A stretch of 64,000 bases of DNA from JBPOFY01 sp049889815 (GTDB lineage: Bacteria; Verrucomicrobiota; Verrucomicrobiia; Opitutales; Coraliomargaritaceae). The stretch spans positions 28,825 to 92,824 of the forward strand of contig JBMHCR010000023.1 in assembly GCA_049889815.1 (NCBI GenBank). The letters are read 5' to 3'. Positions 8,484 to 17,767 of the stretch are shown piece after piece. Under the pieces are notes generated by a model, which ran no database searches, was not told where the DNA came from, and was given only the letters and a program-made list of their open reading frames with translations. Position 1 is the first letter of the stretch. Every line of letters begins with the position of its first letter. The position numbers and the translations under genes were made by a program.

Positions 8484-9380
8484 CTATACGGATTTCCGTA
8501 AGAAGTCGACTATGATCGTCCAAGCGTCTTTGCCCCCATCTTCTAAAATATAGTGCCCTGCATTCGGATAAAGCTGCAGTTCAGCGTTCGGAAAAATCGA
8601 CTGCCAGCGCCTGTAAAAATGCATATTAAAACAGAAGTCTTTGCCGCCCCAGACAATTTGAATATCTTTTTCAGTGAGTTTCGACAAGCCCTTCTCAACA
8701 TCTGCCAAAGTGGAGTGACTCGGATGCCCCTCCCTGAGTGGGATATCTTTTACAAAATTCCAAACGGCAACACGGTCTGACCAACTTCGATAAGGCCAGA
8801 GCATGCCGCGCTTAACTGTATTCGTTAGCGGCTGCGTCACAGACATGATCGCTGCAGGACCTGCAAAACCATTGATACCACGAATAATTGCTTCGCCGAT
8901 ACCAGGAATCTTGATAGACGCAATACGCAAAGGTATGCGCTTGGATAGAAAGGCAGCCGTGTTCAGGAGGACGATCTTCTGGACAGCCTCTGGGCGGCGT
9001 CCAGCCAAGCCACAACCAATCGCCCCACCCCAGTCATGCACCACTAAGCTAAACTGATCGATGCCAAGATGATCAACTAGCTTCGCAACATCCTGAATAC
9101 GTTGTTCAAGTGTGTAAGGATAATCCTGCGGTTTATCAGAGAGTCCACAGCCAACGTGGTCCGGCACAACACAACGATAGCCTTTTGCAGTCAGACTTTT
9201 GACTAAATTTCGGTAGTAGAAAGACCAAGTCGGATTGCCATGCAACAGGAGCACGACAGGTCCGGTGCCTTCATCGAGATAATGCATCTCCACACCGTCA
9301 CGCACTTCCAACAAGTTACTCGCAAAGGGATACTCCACGCGCACATCAGTCGGTAAATCACTGGCTCGGGAACTATACAT
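8484..9380 (-). CDS. oleB: OleB-type alpha/beta hydrolase (haloalkane-dehalogenase-like)
   Basis: The 298-residue protein is an alpha/beta hydrolase of the haloalkane dehalogenase subgroup. HGNPTWSFYYR gives the oxyanion region (about 48-58), VVHDWGGAIG places the nucleophilic aspartate at D116 (Asp instead of Ser, as in dehalogenases and OleB), and NAGHYILED gives the catalytic histidine. In the olefin pathway OleB breaks down the beta-lactone made by OleC, releasing a cis-alkene and CO2. The gene overlaps the end of oleA by 8 bp, which is strong support for OleB over a true dehalogenase. The genes after it are lrp and the aminotransferase, not oleC/oleD. Confidence 0.82.
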   Translation of the reverse strand: MYSSRASDLPTDVRVEYPFASNLLEVRDGVEMHYLDEGTGPVVLLLHGNPTWSFYYRNLVKSLTAKGYRCVVPDHVGCGLSDKPQDYPYTLEQRIQDVAKLVDHLGIDQFSLVVHDWGGAIGCGLAGRRPEAVQKIVLLNTAAFLSKRIPLRIASIKIPGIGEAIIRGINGFAGPAAIMSVTQPLTNTVKRGMLWPYRSWSDRVAVWNFVKDIPLREGHPSHSTLADVEKGLSKLTEKDIQIVWGGKDFCFNMHFYRRWQSIFPNAELQLYPNAGHYILEDGGKDAWTIIVDFLRKSV

Positions 9381-10416
9381 TAGTCGGCCACTCCACTGCC
9401 ATCATGATACTGCTCAAGCCGCTACCGATTCCCAAGAGCGCCGCCTTCTGACCAGGCGCATAGGCACCGTCTTCAATTGCGCGCGCAAGTGTGATTGGGC
9501 ACGAAACCGAGCCGACATTTCCAAGTGTCTCAAAAGTTGTAAAGTCCTTCTCGAGATCCAGATCCAGTGCAGAAAATAATTCCCGTGTGTGCGCCTTGCC
9601 CACTTGGTGAGTGATCACTCGATCCGGAGTCTCCGAGGTCCAGCCAGTCGCATCCATGAACCGTGCCCATGCACGTTTAGCGACAGCGATACCGGCAACC
9701 AAAAGCTCCTCGGAGTCCGTCAACATTTCCAGGGCATCGCCCGCACTATCGCCTTGGCAGAGTTCATTGTGCGAGGTGTCGGTCTCGCAAACTGCGGCAG
9801 ATATCAGCGGAGAAGACTTCGGCGCAAGATCTTTGTGGCACAGTACCGCTGCCACAGCCCCTGCGCCGATCGTCAAGTTGGCAAAATAGGGTTTGATCGA
9901 TTTACGCGTGAGCTCAGGGTTCTGTAATTGCCGCAAAGTGTTTTCGACAAGTGGACGACCATTTTCGCCCGAGCAAAGCAGAGCACGCTCGATTTGACCC
10001 GACTCAATCATGCTACCTGCAATCACCATCGCATTCAAAAATCCAAGGCAGGCATTGGACACGTCAAAAATTTGTGTCTGCCCGGACAGACCGAGCAAAC
10101 CGTGAACGTAAGATGCCGTCGCCGGCTCTAAGCGGTCGCGACACACGGCCGAATGCACGAGTAGATCCATCTGATCGCGCTCAAAAGACGACTTTACCAA
10201 GACCGCTTCGCCGGCCTTTGCCGAGGCTACTGAGGCCGGAGTTCCCGCTCTCCAGAAGCGGCGTTCCTTAATTCCAGTCATCAATTCCAAACGACCTTCA
10301 GGCAAGCGAAGACGCTTGTACACCGAAGCCAGCTTCACCTCCACATCCGCAGAGGTCCACACCTCTTCTGGAAGCGCATAAGCGATCGATTCAATGGCTA
10401 CATTTTTGAACTGCAT
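9373..10416 (-). CDS. oleA: OleA-type thiolase (head-to-head acyl-CoA condensation)
   Basis: This is a 347-residue KAS III/FabH-like thiolase. OleA joins two fatty acyl-CoAs head to head into a 2-alkyl-3-ketoacid, the first step of long-chain olefin synthesis. The nucleophilic cysteine is C123 in SNACLGFL. A glutamate in RLEPATA (E97) lies exactly 26 residues before it, the same spacing as Glu117 and Cys143 of Xanthomonas OleA, and this glutamate separates OleA from FabH. The histidine (ITHQVGKAH) and asparagine (ETLGNVGS) of the active site are present. OleB overlaps its 3' end by 8 bp. FabH is the alternative, but the glutamate and the neighbour argue against it. Confidence 0.85.
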   Translation of the reverse strand: MQFKNVAIESIAYALPEEVWTSADVEVKLASVYKRLRLPEGRLELMTGIKERRFWRAGTPASVASAKAGEAVLVKSSFERDQMDLLVHSAVCRDRLEPATASYVHGLLGLSGQTQIFDVSNACLGFLNAMVIAGSMIESGQIERALLCSGENGRPLVENTLRQLQNPELTRKSIKPYFANLTIGAGAVAAVLCHKDLAPKSSPLISAAVCETDTSHNELCQGDSAGDALEMLTDSEELLVAGIAVAKRAWARFMDATGWTSETPDRVITHQVGKAHTRELFSALDLDLEKDFTTFETLGNVGSVSCPITLARAIEDGAYAPGQKAALLGIGSGLSSIMMAVEWPTNV

Positions 10417-10547
10417 GACAACCAGTCAGAATCAACCCAACACATGGAGAGATGCGAGTGCAAAATTGTAATACAAATCTAAGAACGAACTCACATTATG
10501 TTTACTAATAGCAGAATCTACTCCTCGCCGAATGAAATCGAATTGAT

Positions 10548-10570
10548 ACCCTTGCCGCTCTGGCAAGGGT
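10548..10570. other. Perfect 9-bp hairpin between gltX and oleA
   Basis: ACCCTTGCC (10548-10556) and GGCAAGGGT (10562-10570) pair perfectly around a 5-base loop. It lacks a T tract on either strand, so it is not a classical terminator. It lies between the oleA start (minus) and the gltX stop (minus), where a gltX 3' end or an oleA control site would be. The rest of 10417-10645 shows nothing I can name. Confidence 0.4.
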
Positions 10571-10645
10571 CCATCACATCGAAAACGCGAAGCGGTTGTT
10601 AACGTCTGTCGTCGATAGATCGCAACCCTGACTATTTAGGAAAGC

Positions 10646-12010
10646 CTACCCCACAAAGCGCTGAATACGACTTACCACTCGCTCCTTGCCCATCACTTCG
10701 AGCATGGGAAGTAAGTCCGGGCCGCCGCCTTGGCCGCTTACGGAATAACGCAGTGCAGGGAAATAGGCGAAGACCTTTTGGCCTTTCGATTCAGCGTGGG
10801 CTTCGAGCGCGGTTTTCAAATTGTCCGCAGTAAACGCTTCCAGACCTTCGAGGATGGTTAGGACTTCGCCGAGCAGCGCTTTGGGATCTGCTTTCTTAGC
10901 AATCTTGCTACCAGTCTTTTCATTCATTGGATATTCGTCCTGGAAGAAGTAGCCGCAGAGTTCGCTGAGGGTATCGAGGGAGCGTGCCTTTGGTTGGCAA
11001 AGGCCGAGTACGGTTTGCAAATAGTCTTCGTCTTCATCCTCCGCCAAGACACCTGCTTCGTTGAGCAATGGACGCGCGAGGAAGGTAAAACTTTCGAGGT
11101 TCAACTCGCGCAGATACTCGGCGTTGAGTGCGGAGAGTTTTTTCTCATCGAAGCGGGAGTTACCCTTATTGATTCCTGGAAAGTCGAAGCGCTCAATAAT
11201 CTCGCCAATTTCGAGCTTCTCGCGCTCGTCCTTTGGATTCCAACCGAGCAACGATATGTAATTGCGCACGGCAGCAGCAAGGAAACCGCGCTCTTCGTAT
11301 TCTTCGATGAGGGCACCCTTATCGCGCTTACTCATTTTACCGGAGCCTTCTTCTTTGAGAATGAGCGGGATGTGCGCAAACTTGGGTGGCTCGACGCCTA
11401 AGGCGTTGAAGAGCTCGACGTGCTTACTGGTATTGGAAAGGTGATCCTCGCCGCGGATCACATGGGTGATGCCCATGGCGATATCATCGACGACATTCAC
11501 AAAGTGGAAGACCGGGCTGCCGTCCTTGCGCACGAGCACGAAGTCTTTTTCTTCGGCACGCTCAACGCGACCACGCACGGCGTCTTCGATAACGACGGGC
11601 TGGGTCTTCACCTTTTCGATTTCGGCTTTTAGATAGTCGTCGTAGGCGGTATAACGCTCACCTTCGAGTTTAAACCAAATTGCGCCGTCCTTCTCGTAGG
11701 TGCGGCCGGCATCGACCAGTTTTTGCAAATACTCGTCGTAGATCGACTGACGCTGGCTTTGAAAATACGGACCATAGTCGCCCCCGACATCTGGACCTTC
11801 ATCCCAGTCGAGCCCGAGCCAGCGCATACCATCAAGCAACACGCGGAGGGCTTGGTCGGTATTGCGCTCTTTATCAGTGTCTTCGATACGCAGCACAAAG
11901 GTGCCACCCGTATGACGAGCGTACAGCCAGTTGAACAAGGCGGTACGAGCACTACCAATGTGAAAAAAACCGGTAGGACTCGGAGCAAAACGAACGCGAA
12001 CTTGTGGCAT
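10646..12010 (-). CDS. gltX: Glutamyl-tRNA synthetase
   Basis: GltX charges tRNA-Glu (and in many bacteria tRNA-Gln, later amidated by GatCAB) in the cytoplasm. Class I synthetase signatures are clear: FAPSPTGFFHIGSARTALFN (HIGH-type motif, about residues 7-26), RIEDTDKERN, GEDHLSN, and the KMSKR motif in GKMSKRDKG. I chose the ATG at 12008-12010 (MPQVRVRFAPSP); an upstream in-frame start would add 19 unrelated residues and overlap the divergent gene. The product is 454 residues, at the short end of the family. It is divergent from the M14-type peptidase, with only 66 bp between starts. Confidence 0.95.
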   Translation of the reverse strand: MPQVRVRFAPSPTGFFHIGSARTALFNWLYARHTGGTFVLRIEDTDKERNTDQALRVLLDGMRWLGLDWDEGPDVGGDYGPYFQSQRQSIYDEYLQKLVDAGRTYEKDGAIWFKLEGERYTAYDDYLKAEIEKVKTQPVVIEDAVRGRVERAEEKDFVLVRKDGSPVFHFVNVVDDIAMGITHVIRGEDHLSNTSKHVELFNALGVEPPKFAHIPLILKEEGSGKMSKRDKGALIEEYEERGFLAAAVRNYISLLGWNPKDEREKLEIGEIIERFDFPGINKGNSRFDEKKLSALNAEYLRELNLESFTFLARPLLNEAGVLAEDEDEDYLQTVLGLCQPKARSLDTLSELCGYFFQDEYPMNEKTGSKIAKKADPKALLGEVLTILEGLEAFTADNLKTALEAHAESKGQKVFAYFPALRYSVSGQGGGPDLLPMLEVMGKERVVSRIQRFVG

Positions 12011-12076
12011 AAGAAAAAGTGTTTTATCGTTGATACGCAGTCTGTGCGCAAAAATGCAAGCAAGCACTCAAAAAGC

Positions 12077-12817
12077 ATGTCGAAACGAGTCAACGTTGAT
12101 CAACTCCTGAAAGATATCCGCAAAGCAGCGGAATCTGCCGGCTTTCGCATAGAAAGCTACGGTGAAGCATTTGGCTACTCCCTAATCGTTGGCACACGGA
12201 CGGCGGAAACTTCAACCGAGCAAACAAAGCACATCTACATTTCCGCAGGAATCCACGGCGACGAGCCAGCACCTCCGCAGGCACTGCTGGAGCTAATCAG
12301 ATCCGATGCGCTACCGCGCTCGAACAGCTACGTGATCTGCCCCTGCATGAACCCAGCGGGAATGGTAGCGAACACCCGTGAAAACCCCGACGGCATCGAC
12401 CTCAATCGCGACTACACCGATTTTGTATCCAACGAAATTGAGACGCATCACAGGTGGGTCGAAGCCCATCTAACGAAGCTGGATCTGGCACTGCATCTAC
12501 ACGAAGATTGGGAGGCAAAAGGCTTTTACTTTTATGAGCTGAACTTTGATGGGCATGCCAGCCGCGCAGAGGCAATTCTAGAAGCAGCAGCCAAATACCT
12601 GCCAATCGAACTGGCATCGCGCATAGATGGCCACCGAGCAAGAGGCGGCGTAATCCGACCGCCGGAGCTACCCGACGTGCCCGAGGGTCGGCCCGAAGCG
12701 ATCTATTTCCAGCAGCGCTATGGGCTGCTGAACTACACGCTTGAGACGCCATCGGGTCTGGAAATGGAGCAGCGTATTGCCGCGATGCAAGCGGCGACTT
12801 TAGCGGCGATGAGTTGA
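12077..12817 (+). CDS. M14-type zinc carboxypeptidase-like protein
   Basis: The 246-residue protein shows the M14/succinylglutamate-desuccinylase-like core. The HxxE zinc motif lies in SAGIHGDEPAPP (about residues 57-68), the substrate-region motif NPDGIDLNRDY follows NPAGM, and the later zinc histidine is probably in ALHLHEDWE. The final LETPSGLEM may provide the catalytic glutamate. It resembles small cytoplasmic members such as murein tripeptide amidases, and no signal peptide is present. The open frame extends far upstream into gltX on the other strand; the ATG at 12077 is the first that avoids this overlap and gives a family-like start (MSKRVNVDQLLKDI). The peptide substrate is unknown. 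Confidence 0.75.
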   Translation: MSKRVNVDQLLKDIRKAAESAGFRIESYGEAFGYSLIVGTRTAETSTEQTKHIYISAGIHGDEPAPPQALLELIRSDALPRSNSYVICPCMNPAGMVANTRENPDGIDLNRDYTDFVSNEIETHHRWVEAHLTKLDLALHLHEDWEAKGFYFYELNFDGHASRAEAILEAAAKYLPIELASRIDGHRARGGVIRPPELPDVPEGRPEAIYFQQRYGLLNYTLETPSGLEMEQRIAAMQAATLAAMS

Positions 12818-12856
12818 GATAGTGAGGGCGCCCTGACCTCAGGCGTCTGAGATACT

Positions 12857-12900
12857 CAACTGGTGCCGCGGACGCCCGGGGGCAACCGTCCCTACCACAT
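12857..12900. repeat. REP-like GC-rich intergenic element
   Basis: The stretch contains GCGGACGCCCGGGGGCAACC then GTCCCTACCA; on the minus strand it reads GGTAGGGACGG...GCGTCCGC. The GGTAGGG core recurs in the palindromic elements near 63741 and 63844. This suggests a dispersed REP-type element, part of which runs into the tandem repeat starting at 12901. Confidence 0.4.
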
Positions 12901-13041
12901 GTCGGCTGGCCATCTACGCCCTGAGTTTCACTCAGAGCTGCGTCAAACTCTCTGTTCGAGTTCTCACCTCTTCTTGATTGCATAAAAAAGACCCTCGAAC
13001 GGTCCAAGGGTCTTTGAGAAAATGGAGTGAGTGAAGAGGTT
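12901..13041. repeat. Tandem duplication, copy 1 (tRNA-Gly 3' end, terminator and flank)
   Basis: These 141 bp match 13079-13219 with only three mismatches (offset 178 bp). The copy includes a 19-base piece (13023-13041) identical to the 3' end of tRNA-Gly (CCA, acceptor strand and part of the T arm), a duplicate of the tRNA terminator (stem arms 12987-12995 and 13007-13015), and about 85 bp of flank containing a CTGAG/CTCAG hairpin. It is separated from copy 2 by a 37-bp GC-rich spacer with its own small hairpins. Confidence 0.9.
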
Positions 13042-13078
13042 GCTCGCGGCTTGGGCCGCGCCCGCTGCGCGGCAGCCT

Positions 13079-13276
<198 letters not shown>

Positions 13277-13341
13277 TTTTGTTGAGGAAGTCGAAACACT
13301 CTATAGGATTTTTCGACTGTCAACGCGTTTTTTAGAAAAAA

Positions 13342-14211
13342 TCAGTTTTCCAAATCGAGGTCAATTATTAGCTTACGACGGATCGTATCCGGAAGAGCGA
13401 AGAGCTCGTTTTTGCGCAGACCTGCTGCCACTTCGTCTCCAAGGAGTAAGCGCAAAACCGGCTTTAGCTTTTCGGCATCACGTTGATTGAAGGCAATGTA
13501 GAAAGCTAGGCGAATCGGGTAATCACCATAGTGGACATTATCTTCTGAAGGGCCGAAGGCAGGACTGTCAGCAGTCTCGGACACCATGATCGCTTTAACC
13601 GTTTTGTTTTTAGGTATGCCCGACATAACTGCAATCGACGCAGGGTCTCCAGCGATGATTTCTTCGACCTCAGTGTCTTTGACCATGGCAACACTCGGTT
13701 TCGTGGAACTAGCCTCAAAAACAGAGTGCTTGAACAATTCTAATGAGATACTTGTTTCGGATGGACCCGTAAGCGGTTTGATTCTGCGGCTGCCCCAACC
13801 TGAAAGGCCGAGATCTCCCCAAGTGTTGAGATTGAATTCTTCATTATCCCCGTAGATACCACCGAGGTGAGCGAGGGTGATTTCGTCAATCGGGTTGTTG
13901 ACATTAACCGCAATGACCGCGATTCCGTAAGCAAAAGGAAAGAGAGTGAACTCTTCACGAAGCTCTGAATCGACATCCGGAACCGCTATGATCGCAAGGT
14001 CGACATCGTCCGAGCGGAGGTTGTCCAGCGCGGGCAAACTGCCGATGCTTTGAATGTCCAAAGAAATGGCGTTTATCTCTTCAAATGATTCAAGCGGAGC
14101 TCTGATATAATCAGCAAGGAGATCGGATGCAGATATGCGGATCTCTTCTGCGAAGACCGAGCAGGTCGCCAGTGAAAACAGTAGAAAACTGGAAGTGACT
14201 CGTTTCAGCAT
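13342..14211 (-). CDS. PBP-like substrate-binding protein (PstS-type domain)
   Basis: This 289-residue secreted protein begins with a signal peptide (MLKRVTSSFLLFSLATCSVF, then AEE as the likely cleavage region). The mature part reads like a periplasmic binding protein of the phosphate-binding (PBP-like, PstS) group: RISASDLLADYIRAPLESF, DIQSIGSLPALDNL, a segment LTGPSETSISLELFKHSVF where PstS proteins have their ligand loop, and a C-terminal YPIRLAFYIAFNQ strand. No ABC permease or ATPase genes accompany it, and the next gene is an NtrC-type regulator. A sensory or scavenging role is therefore as likely as transport. The ligand is unknown. Confidence 0.65.
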   Translation of the reverse strand: MLKRVTSSFLLFSLATCSVFAEEIRISASDLLADYIRAPLESFEEINAISLDIQSIGSLPALDNLRSDDVDLAIIAVPDVDSELREEFTLFPFAYGIAVIAVNVNNPIDEITLAHLGGIYGDNEEFNLNTWGDLGLSGWGSRRIKPLTGPSETSISLELFKHSVFEASSTKPSVAMVKDTEVEEIIAGDPASIAVMSGIPKNKTVKAIMVSETADSPAFGPSEDNVHYGDYPIRLAFYIAFNQRDAEKLKPVLRLLLGDEVAAGLRKNELFALPDTIRRKLIIDLDLEN

Positions 14212-14329
14212 AGCAGGGTTGATGTAGAAAGGCGTCTAAATGCCCGCATTGGATACACGTTGTGCGTTAAAAATTTAAGAGTCAAACATCAATCTGATTC
14301 CAATCACCGACACCTCGGCCTGCGGTGAG

Positions 14330-15697
14330 CTACTTGCCGACGTCCAACTCCGGCCACTGGGTAAGCTTGCGGTGAAGCGTGCGGCGGCTAATGCCCATCA
14401 AATCGGCGGCTTTTGTGCGATTGCCATTTGCCTTGATCAGTGCGTTGCGGAGAAGACGTTTCTCGTTCTCCTCCTTGCTCAGGGAGGTGCTGCTGGTCAG
14501 CGCCTGAGGAGCGCCCGCGGCCTCGATCGCAGCGTGGTACTTTGGATCCAGGTCGTATTCGGTGACCTCACTGCCACGTTTGAGAACCACGATGTTTTCG
14601 CAGAAGTTGCGCAGCTCGCGGATATTGCCCGGCCAGTTGTAGGCGCGCAGCACCTTCAAAGCACTCTCGGTGAGTTCGACAGGCTCCACGTTGTTTTCCT
14701 TGGCGAAATAATCGGTGTAGTGGTTGAGCAGAACAATGAGATCATCTGCTCGCTCACGTAGGGCCGGCAATTCGATTGTGACGACATTCAAGCGATAAAG
14801 CAGGTCTTCGCGAAACTCGCCCTGCTTCACCATCTCAGCCAAATTGCGATTGGTCGCACAGACAAGGCGAACATTGACATCGATCGACTTGGAGCTACCC
14901 AAACGTTCGAAGCTCCGCGTCTCGAGAAAGCGCAGAAGTTTGACCTGCGTCGACGCATCGATCTCACCAATCTCGTCGAGAAACAGCGTGCCACCATCAG
15001 CGGATTCGAACCGTCCGATACGCCGCTCAGTCGCGCCGGTAAAGGCACCCTTCTCATGTCCGAAGAGCTCACTCTCAAGCAAGTTGGCAGCGAGCGCCGC
15101 ACAATGCACTGGGACGAAGGCCTCGCGGGAACGGTCACTATTCTGGTGTATCGCCTGAGCGATGAGCTCTTTACCGGTGCCCGTTTCACCCTCAAGCAGC
15201 ACCGTGGCCCTCGAGGGCGCGACCAGTTTCACCTTATCCAAAACATCTACCAGACCCGACGAATTTCCGACGATGCCGGTAAAGCTGTATTTCTTATCCA
15301 AGCGCTCATGCAAAACTACATTCTCGGCTTCGATAATACGCGATTTGAGCGCGCGTTTGATGAGGATTTCCAGCTTTTCCAAACTGACCGGTTTGGTCAA
15401 AAAATCAAAGGCGCCGCGGCGCATCGCCTCAACAGCTGTCTCTACGCTTCCGTAGGCAGTCATCATGATGCAAATGGGGCGGTTCGGTAGCGTAATCGCC
15501 TTGTCGATGACTTTGAGCCCCGACTTCCCCGCCATCCGTAGATCCGTCAACACCACATCAAAGGTCTCCGCCTCCATCAGATTGAAGGCTTCCTCAGCGC
15601 TCGAGGCCATGTAGACCTCATATTCATCCTCGAGAGCGAGCCCTAAGCCTTCACGAGTGTTTTTCTCGTCATCGACAATCAATATTGTAACTGGCAT
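14330..15697 (-). CDS. Sigma-54-dependent response regulator, NtrC family
   Basis: The 455-residue protein has three domains: a receiver (residues 1-120, acidic pocket DDE at 9-11, phospho-acceptor D52 in LTDLRM, and conserved T and K in MMTAYGS and FLTKPVS), an AAA+ sigma-54 activation domain (Walker A GETGTGKE, the GAFTGA loop that touches sigma-54, GGTLFLDEIGE), and a C-terminal Fis-type helix-turn-helix (NRTKAADLMGISRRTLHRKL). I chose the ATG at 15695-15697 (MPVTILIVDDE); the longer frame adds 26 non-family residues. No histidine kinase gene is adjacent. It could act at the sigma-54-type promoter found upstream of amtB in this window, but that is inference. Confidence 0.9.
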   Translation of the reverse strand: MPVTILIVDDEKNTREGLGLALEDEYEVYMASSAEEAFNLMEAETFDVVLTDLRMAGKSGLKVIDKAITLPNRPICIMMTAYGSVETAVEAMRRGAFDFLTKPVSLEKLEILIKRALKSRIIEAENVVLHERLDKKYSFTGIVGNSSGLVDVLDKVKLVAPSRATVLLEGETGTGKELIAQAIHQNSDRSREAFVPVHCAALAANLLESELFGHEKGAFTGATERRIGRFESADGGTLFLDEIGEIDASTQVKLLRFLETRSFERLGSSKSIDVNVRLVCATNRNLAEMVKQGEFREDLLYRLNVVTIELPALRERADDLIVLLNHYTDYFAKENNVEPVELTESALKVLRAYNWPGNIRELRNFCENIVVLKRGSEVTEYDLDPKYHAAIEAAGAPQALTSSTSLSKEENEKRLLRNALIKANGNRTKAADLMGISRRTLHRKLTQWPELDVGK

Positions 15698-15814
15698 GTG
15701 AGTCAATAAGGCACAACTTGACTTAAAAAGCAATATCCACATTGCTATGAAACCGTTTAAGCAATCACCTGTCACTAACGTCTAACGAACCAAATTTATA
15801 GCCCATAAAACACT

Positions 15815-16813
15815 ATGAGCAACGATCCGTCCGCCACCCAAGAAACCGAAGCAACAATCCTTGCCGCAACCGAGTGGATACCCAAATTACGGGAAGAAAT
15901 CGGCAGTGTAATTGTCGGCCAACATTATCTAGTAGATCGCCTACTGGTAGGCCTACTGGCAAATGGTCACGTATTGCTCGAAGGTGTGCCGGGTCTGGCA
16001 AAGACCCTCAGTATCCGCACGCTGGCAACCGCTACCGCAGCCGACTTCAAGCGCATCCAATTCACACCGGACCTGCTACCTGCAGACATCATTGGCACGC
16101 TGATCTACAGCCCCAAGGACAGCACCTTCCACACACGCAAGGGCCCGATTTTCGCCAATCTGGTGTTAGCAGATGAGATCAACCGTGCACCTGCGAAGGT
16201 GCAAAGCGCCCTACTCGAAGCTATGCAGGAGCGCCAGGTAACGATTGGCGACTCTACTTATGGCCTGCCCGAGCCCTTCTTGGTCCTAGCAACCGAAAAC
16301 CCAATCGACCAAGAAGGCACCTATCCCCTACCCGAGGCGCAAGTCGACCGATTTATGCTAAAACTACGCGTCGGCTACCCAAGCAAAGCTGACGAGCGCG
16401 AAATCCTCGACCGCATGTCCTCGACTTCTCCGAAGCTAAATGTGAGCGCGGTGACCACACTCGAAGCGATCACGGAAGCACGCAAAGTAGTCAACAACAT
16501 CTATGTCGATCCGAAGATCCGCGACTATATCGTCGACATCATTCTTGCGACACGTGATCCAGAAGCCTTCAAACTCAAACTTGGGCAATACATCCAATTC
16601 GGCGCGAGTCCGCGTGCGACCATCAGTCTAACGCTTGCTGCCAAAGCGTGGGCACTCATGCAGGGTCGCAACTACGTTGTCCCACAGGATGTTAAGGAGA
16701 TCGGCATGGACGTATTGCGCCACCGTGTGATTCCAAGTTACGAAGCTGAAGCCGAAGCGATTACCAGCGAAGATCTGGTCACTTCAATCTTCGAAACAGT
16801 GCCTGTGCCGTAA
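15815..16813 (+). CDS. MoxR-family AAA+ ATPase, first gene of the Bat operon
   Basis: MoxR ATPases are chaperone-like AAA+ proteins that work with VWA-domain partners. This 332-residue protein has Walker A GVPGLAKT (residues 57-64), Walker B LVLADEINR (D120, E121), the sensor region FLVLATENPIDQEGTYPLPEAQ with the arginine in DRFM, and the C-terminal lid with SPRATISL. It is followed on the same strand by DUF58, DUF4381-like and VWA genes, the standard Bat gene order. The start ATG at 15815 fits the family length. Confidence 0.93.
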   Translation: MSNDPSATQETEATILAATEWIPKLREEIGSVIVGQHYLVDRLLVGLLANGHVLLEGVPGLAKTLSIRTLATATAADFKRIQFTPDLLPADIIGTLIYSPKDSTFHTRKGPIFANLVLADEINRAPAKVQSALLEAMQERQVTIGDSTYGLPEPFLVLATENPIDQEGTYPLPEAQVDRFMLKLRVGYPSKADEREILDRMSSTSPKLNVSAVTTLEAITEARKVVNNIYVDPKIRDYIVDIILATRDPEAFKLKLGQYIQFGASPRATISLTLAAKAWALMQGRNYVVPQDVKEIGMDVLRHRVIPSYEAEAEAITSEDLVTSIFETVPVP

Positions 16814-16873
16814 TAGACCATTCCTAATCTTAATTGCCACTGAAAATAGATTGAGATTAAGGTTCTGTAAGGA

Positions 16874-17767
16874 ATGACACCATCCGACATTATTAAGAAG
16901 GTCCGGCGTCTAGAGATCCGCACGCGACAGTTGGTGACAGACTCGGTCACGGGTGCCTACCATAGTTCATTTAAGGGACGTGGTATGGACTTTGAAGAAG
17001 TCCGCGAATATACGATTGGCGATGACGTGCGCACGATCGACTGGAATGTGAGCGCCAAAATGGATCGACCCTTTGTAAAAGTCTTTCGCGAGGAGCGTGA
17101 GCTTACCTTGATGCTACTTGTCGACCTAAGTGCGTCGGGTGTGTTTGGCTCAGTCGAACAAAGTAAGCGCGAACGGGCAGCGGAGATCGCCAGCGTGTTG
17201 GCATTTTCCGCCACCCTGAATAACGACAGGGTCGGGTTGCTGCTATACACCGATACCGTCGAGCACTACATCCCTCCCAAGAAGGGGCGTCGACATGTGT
17301 TGCGCACGATTCGCGACATTCTCGCATTTGAACCGAAAGCACGTGGCACGAACCATCAATCGGCACTAGACTACCTAAACCGCGTGCAACGCCGTAAGAC
17401 TGTTGTCTTCCTGATCTCCGACTTTCTCGACAATTTAGACACACAAGCGTCGAACCTCTTCAACAGTCTTTCCCTCAGTAATCAACGGCACGACCTCGTA
17501 AGTATCGTACTGAGCGATCCGCGCGAAACCCAGCTGCCCAATGTCGGATTGATCACACTCGAAGACGCAGAGACCGGCGATCTGGTAGAGATCAACACAA
17601 GCAGTGCAAAAATACGCAAGAGCTACGCAGCGCTGGCACGCGAGCGCCGCGATCTGTTTGAAGCGAACATGCGCAAAAAGGGACTCGACTGGATCGAGGC
17701 CAAGACCGACCAACCCTATCTTCCGGCGCTGCGTCAACTGTTCGCACGTCGCGCTAGCCGTCATTAA
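16874..17767 (+). CDS. DUF58 domain-containing protein
   Basis: The 297-residue protein is a DUF58/VWA-like protein of the Bat cluster. The DUF58 signature is present: SVTGAYHSSFKGRGMDFEEV and then REYTIGDDVRTIDWN (about residues 24-55). A degenerate VWA fold follows, starting LMLLVDLSASGVFG, where the DxSxS metal site is intact in form. DUF58 proteins are thought to be partners of MoxR in assembling membrane or periplasmic complexes. The gene begins 60 bp after moxR and its TAA stop touches the ATG of the next gene (TAAATG). Confidence 0.9.
   Translation: MTPSDIIKKVRRLEIRTRQLVTDSVTGAYHSSFKGRGMDFEEVREYTIGDDVRTIDWNVSAKMDRPFVKVFREERELTLMLLVDLSASGVFGSVEQSKRERAAEIASVLAFSATLNNDRVGLLLYTDTVEHYIPPKKGRRHVLRTIRDILAFEPKARGTNHQSALDYLNRVQRRKTVVFLISDFLDNLDTQASNLFNSLSLSNQRHDLVSIVLSDPRETQLPNVGLITLEDAETGDLVEINTSSAKIRKSYAALARERRDLFEANMRKKGLDWIEAKTDQPYLPALRQLFARRASRH

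Noticed and set aside
11723..12076. Upstream extension of the M14-type gene by 118 codons
   Set aside because: It would overlap the start half of gltX on the other strand, and the added residues are not family-like.
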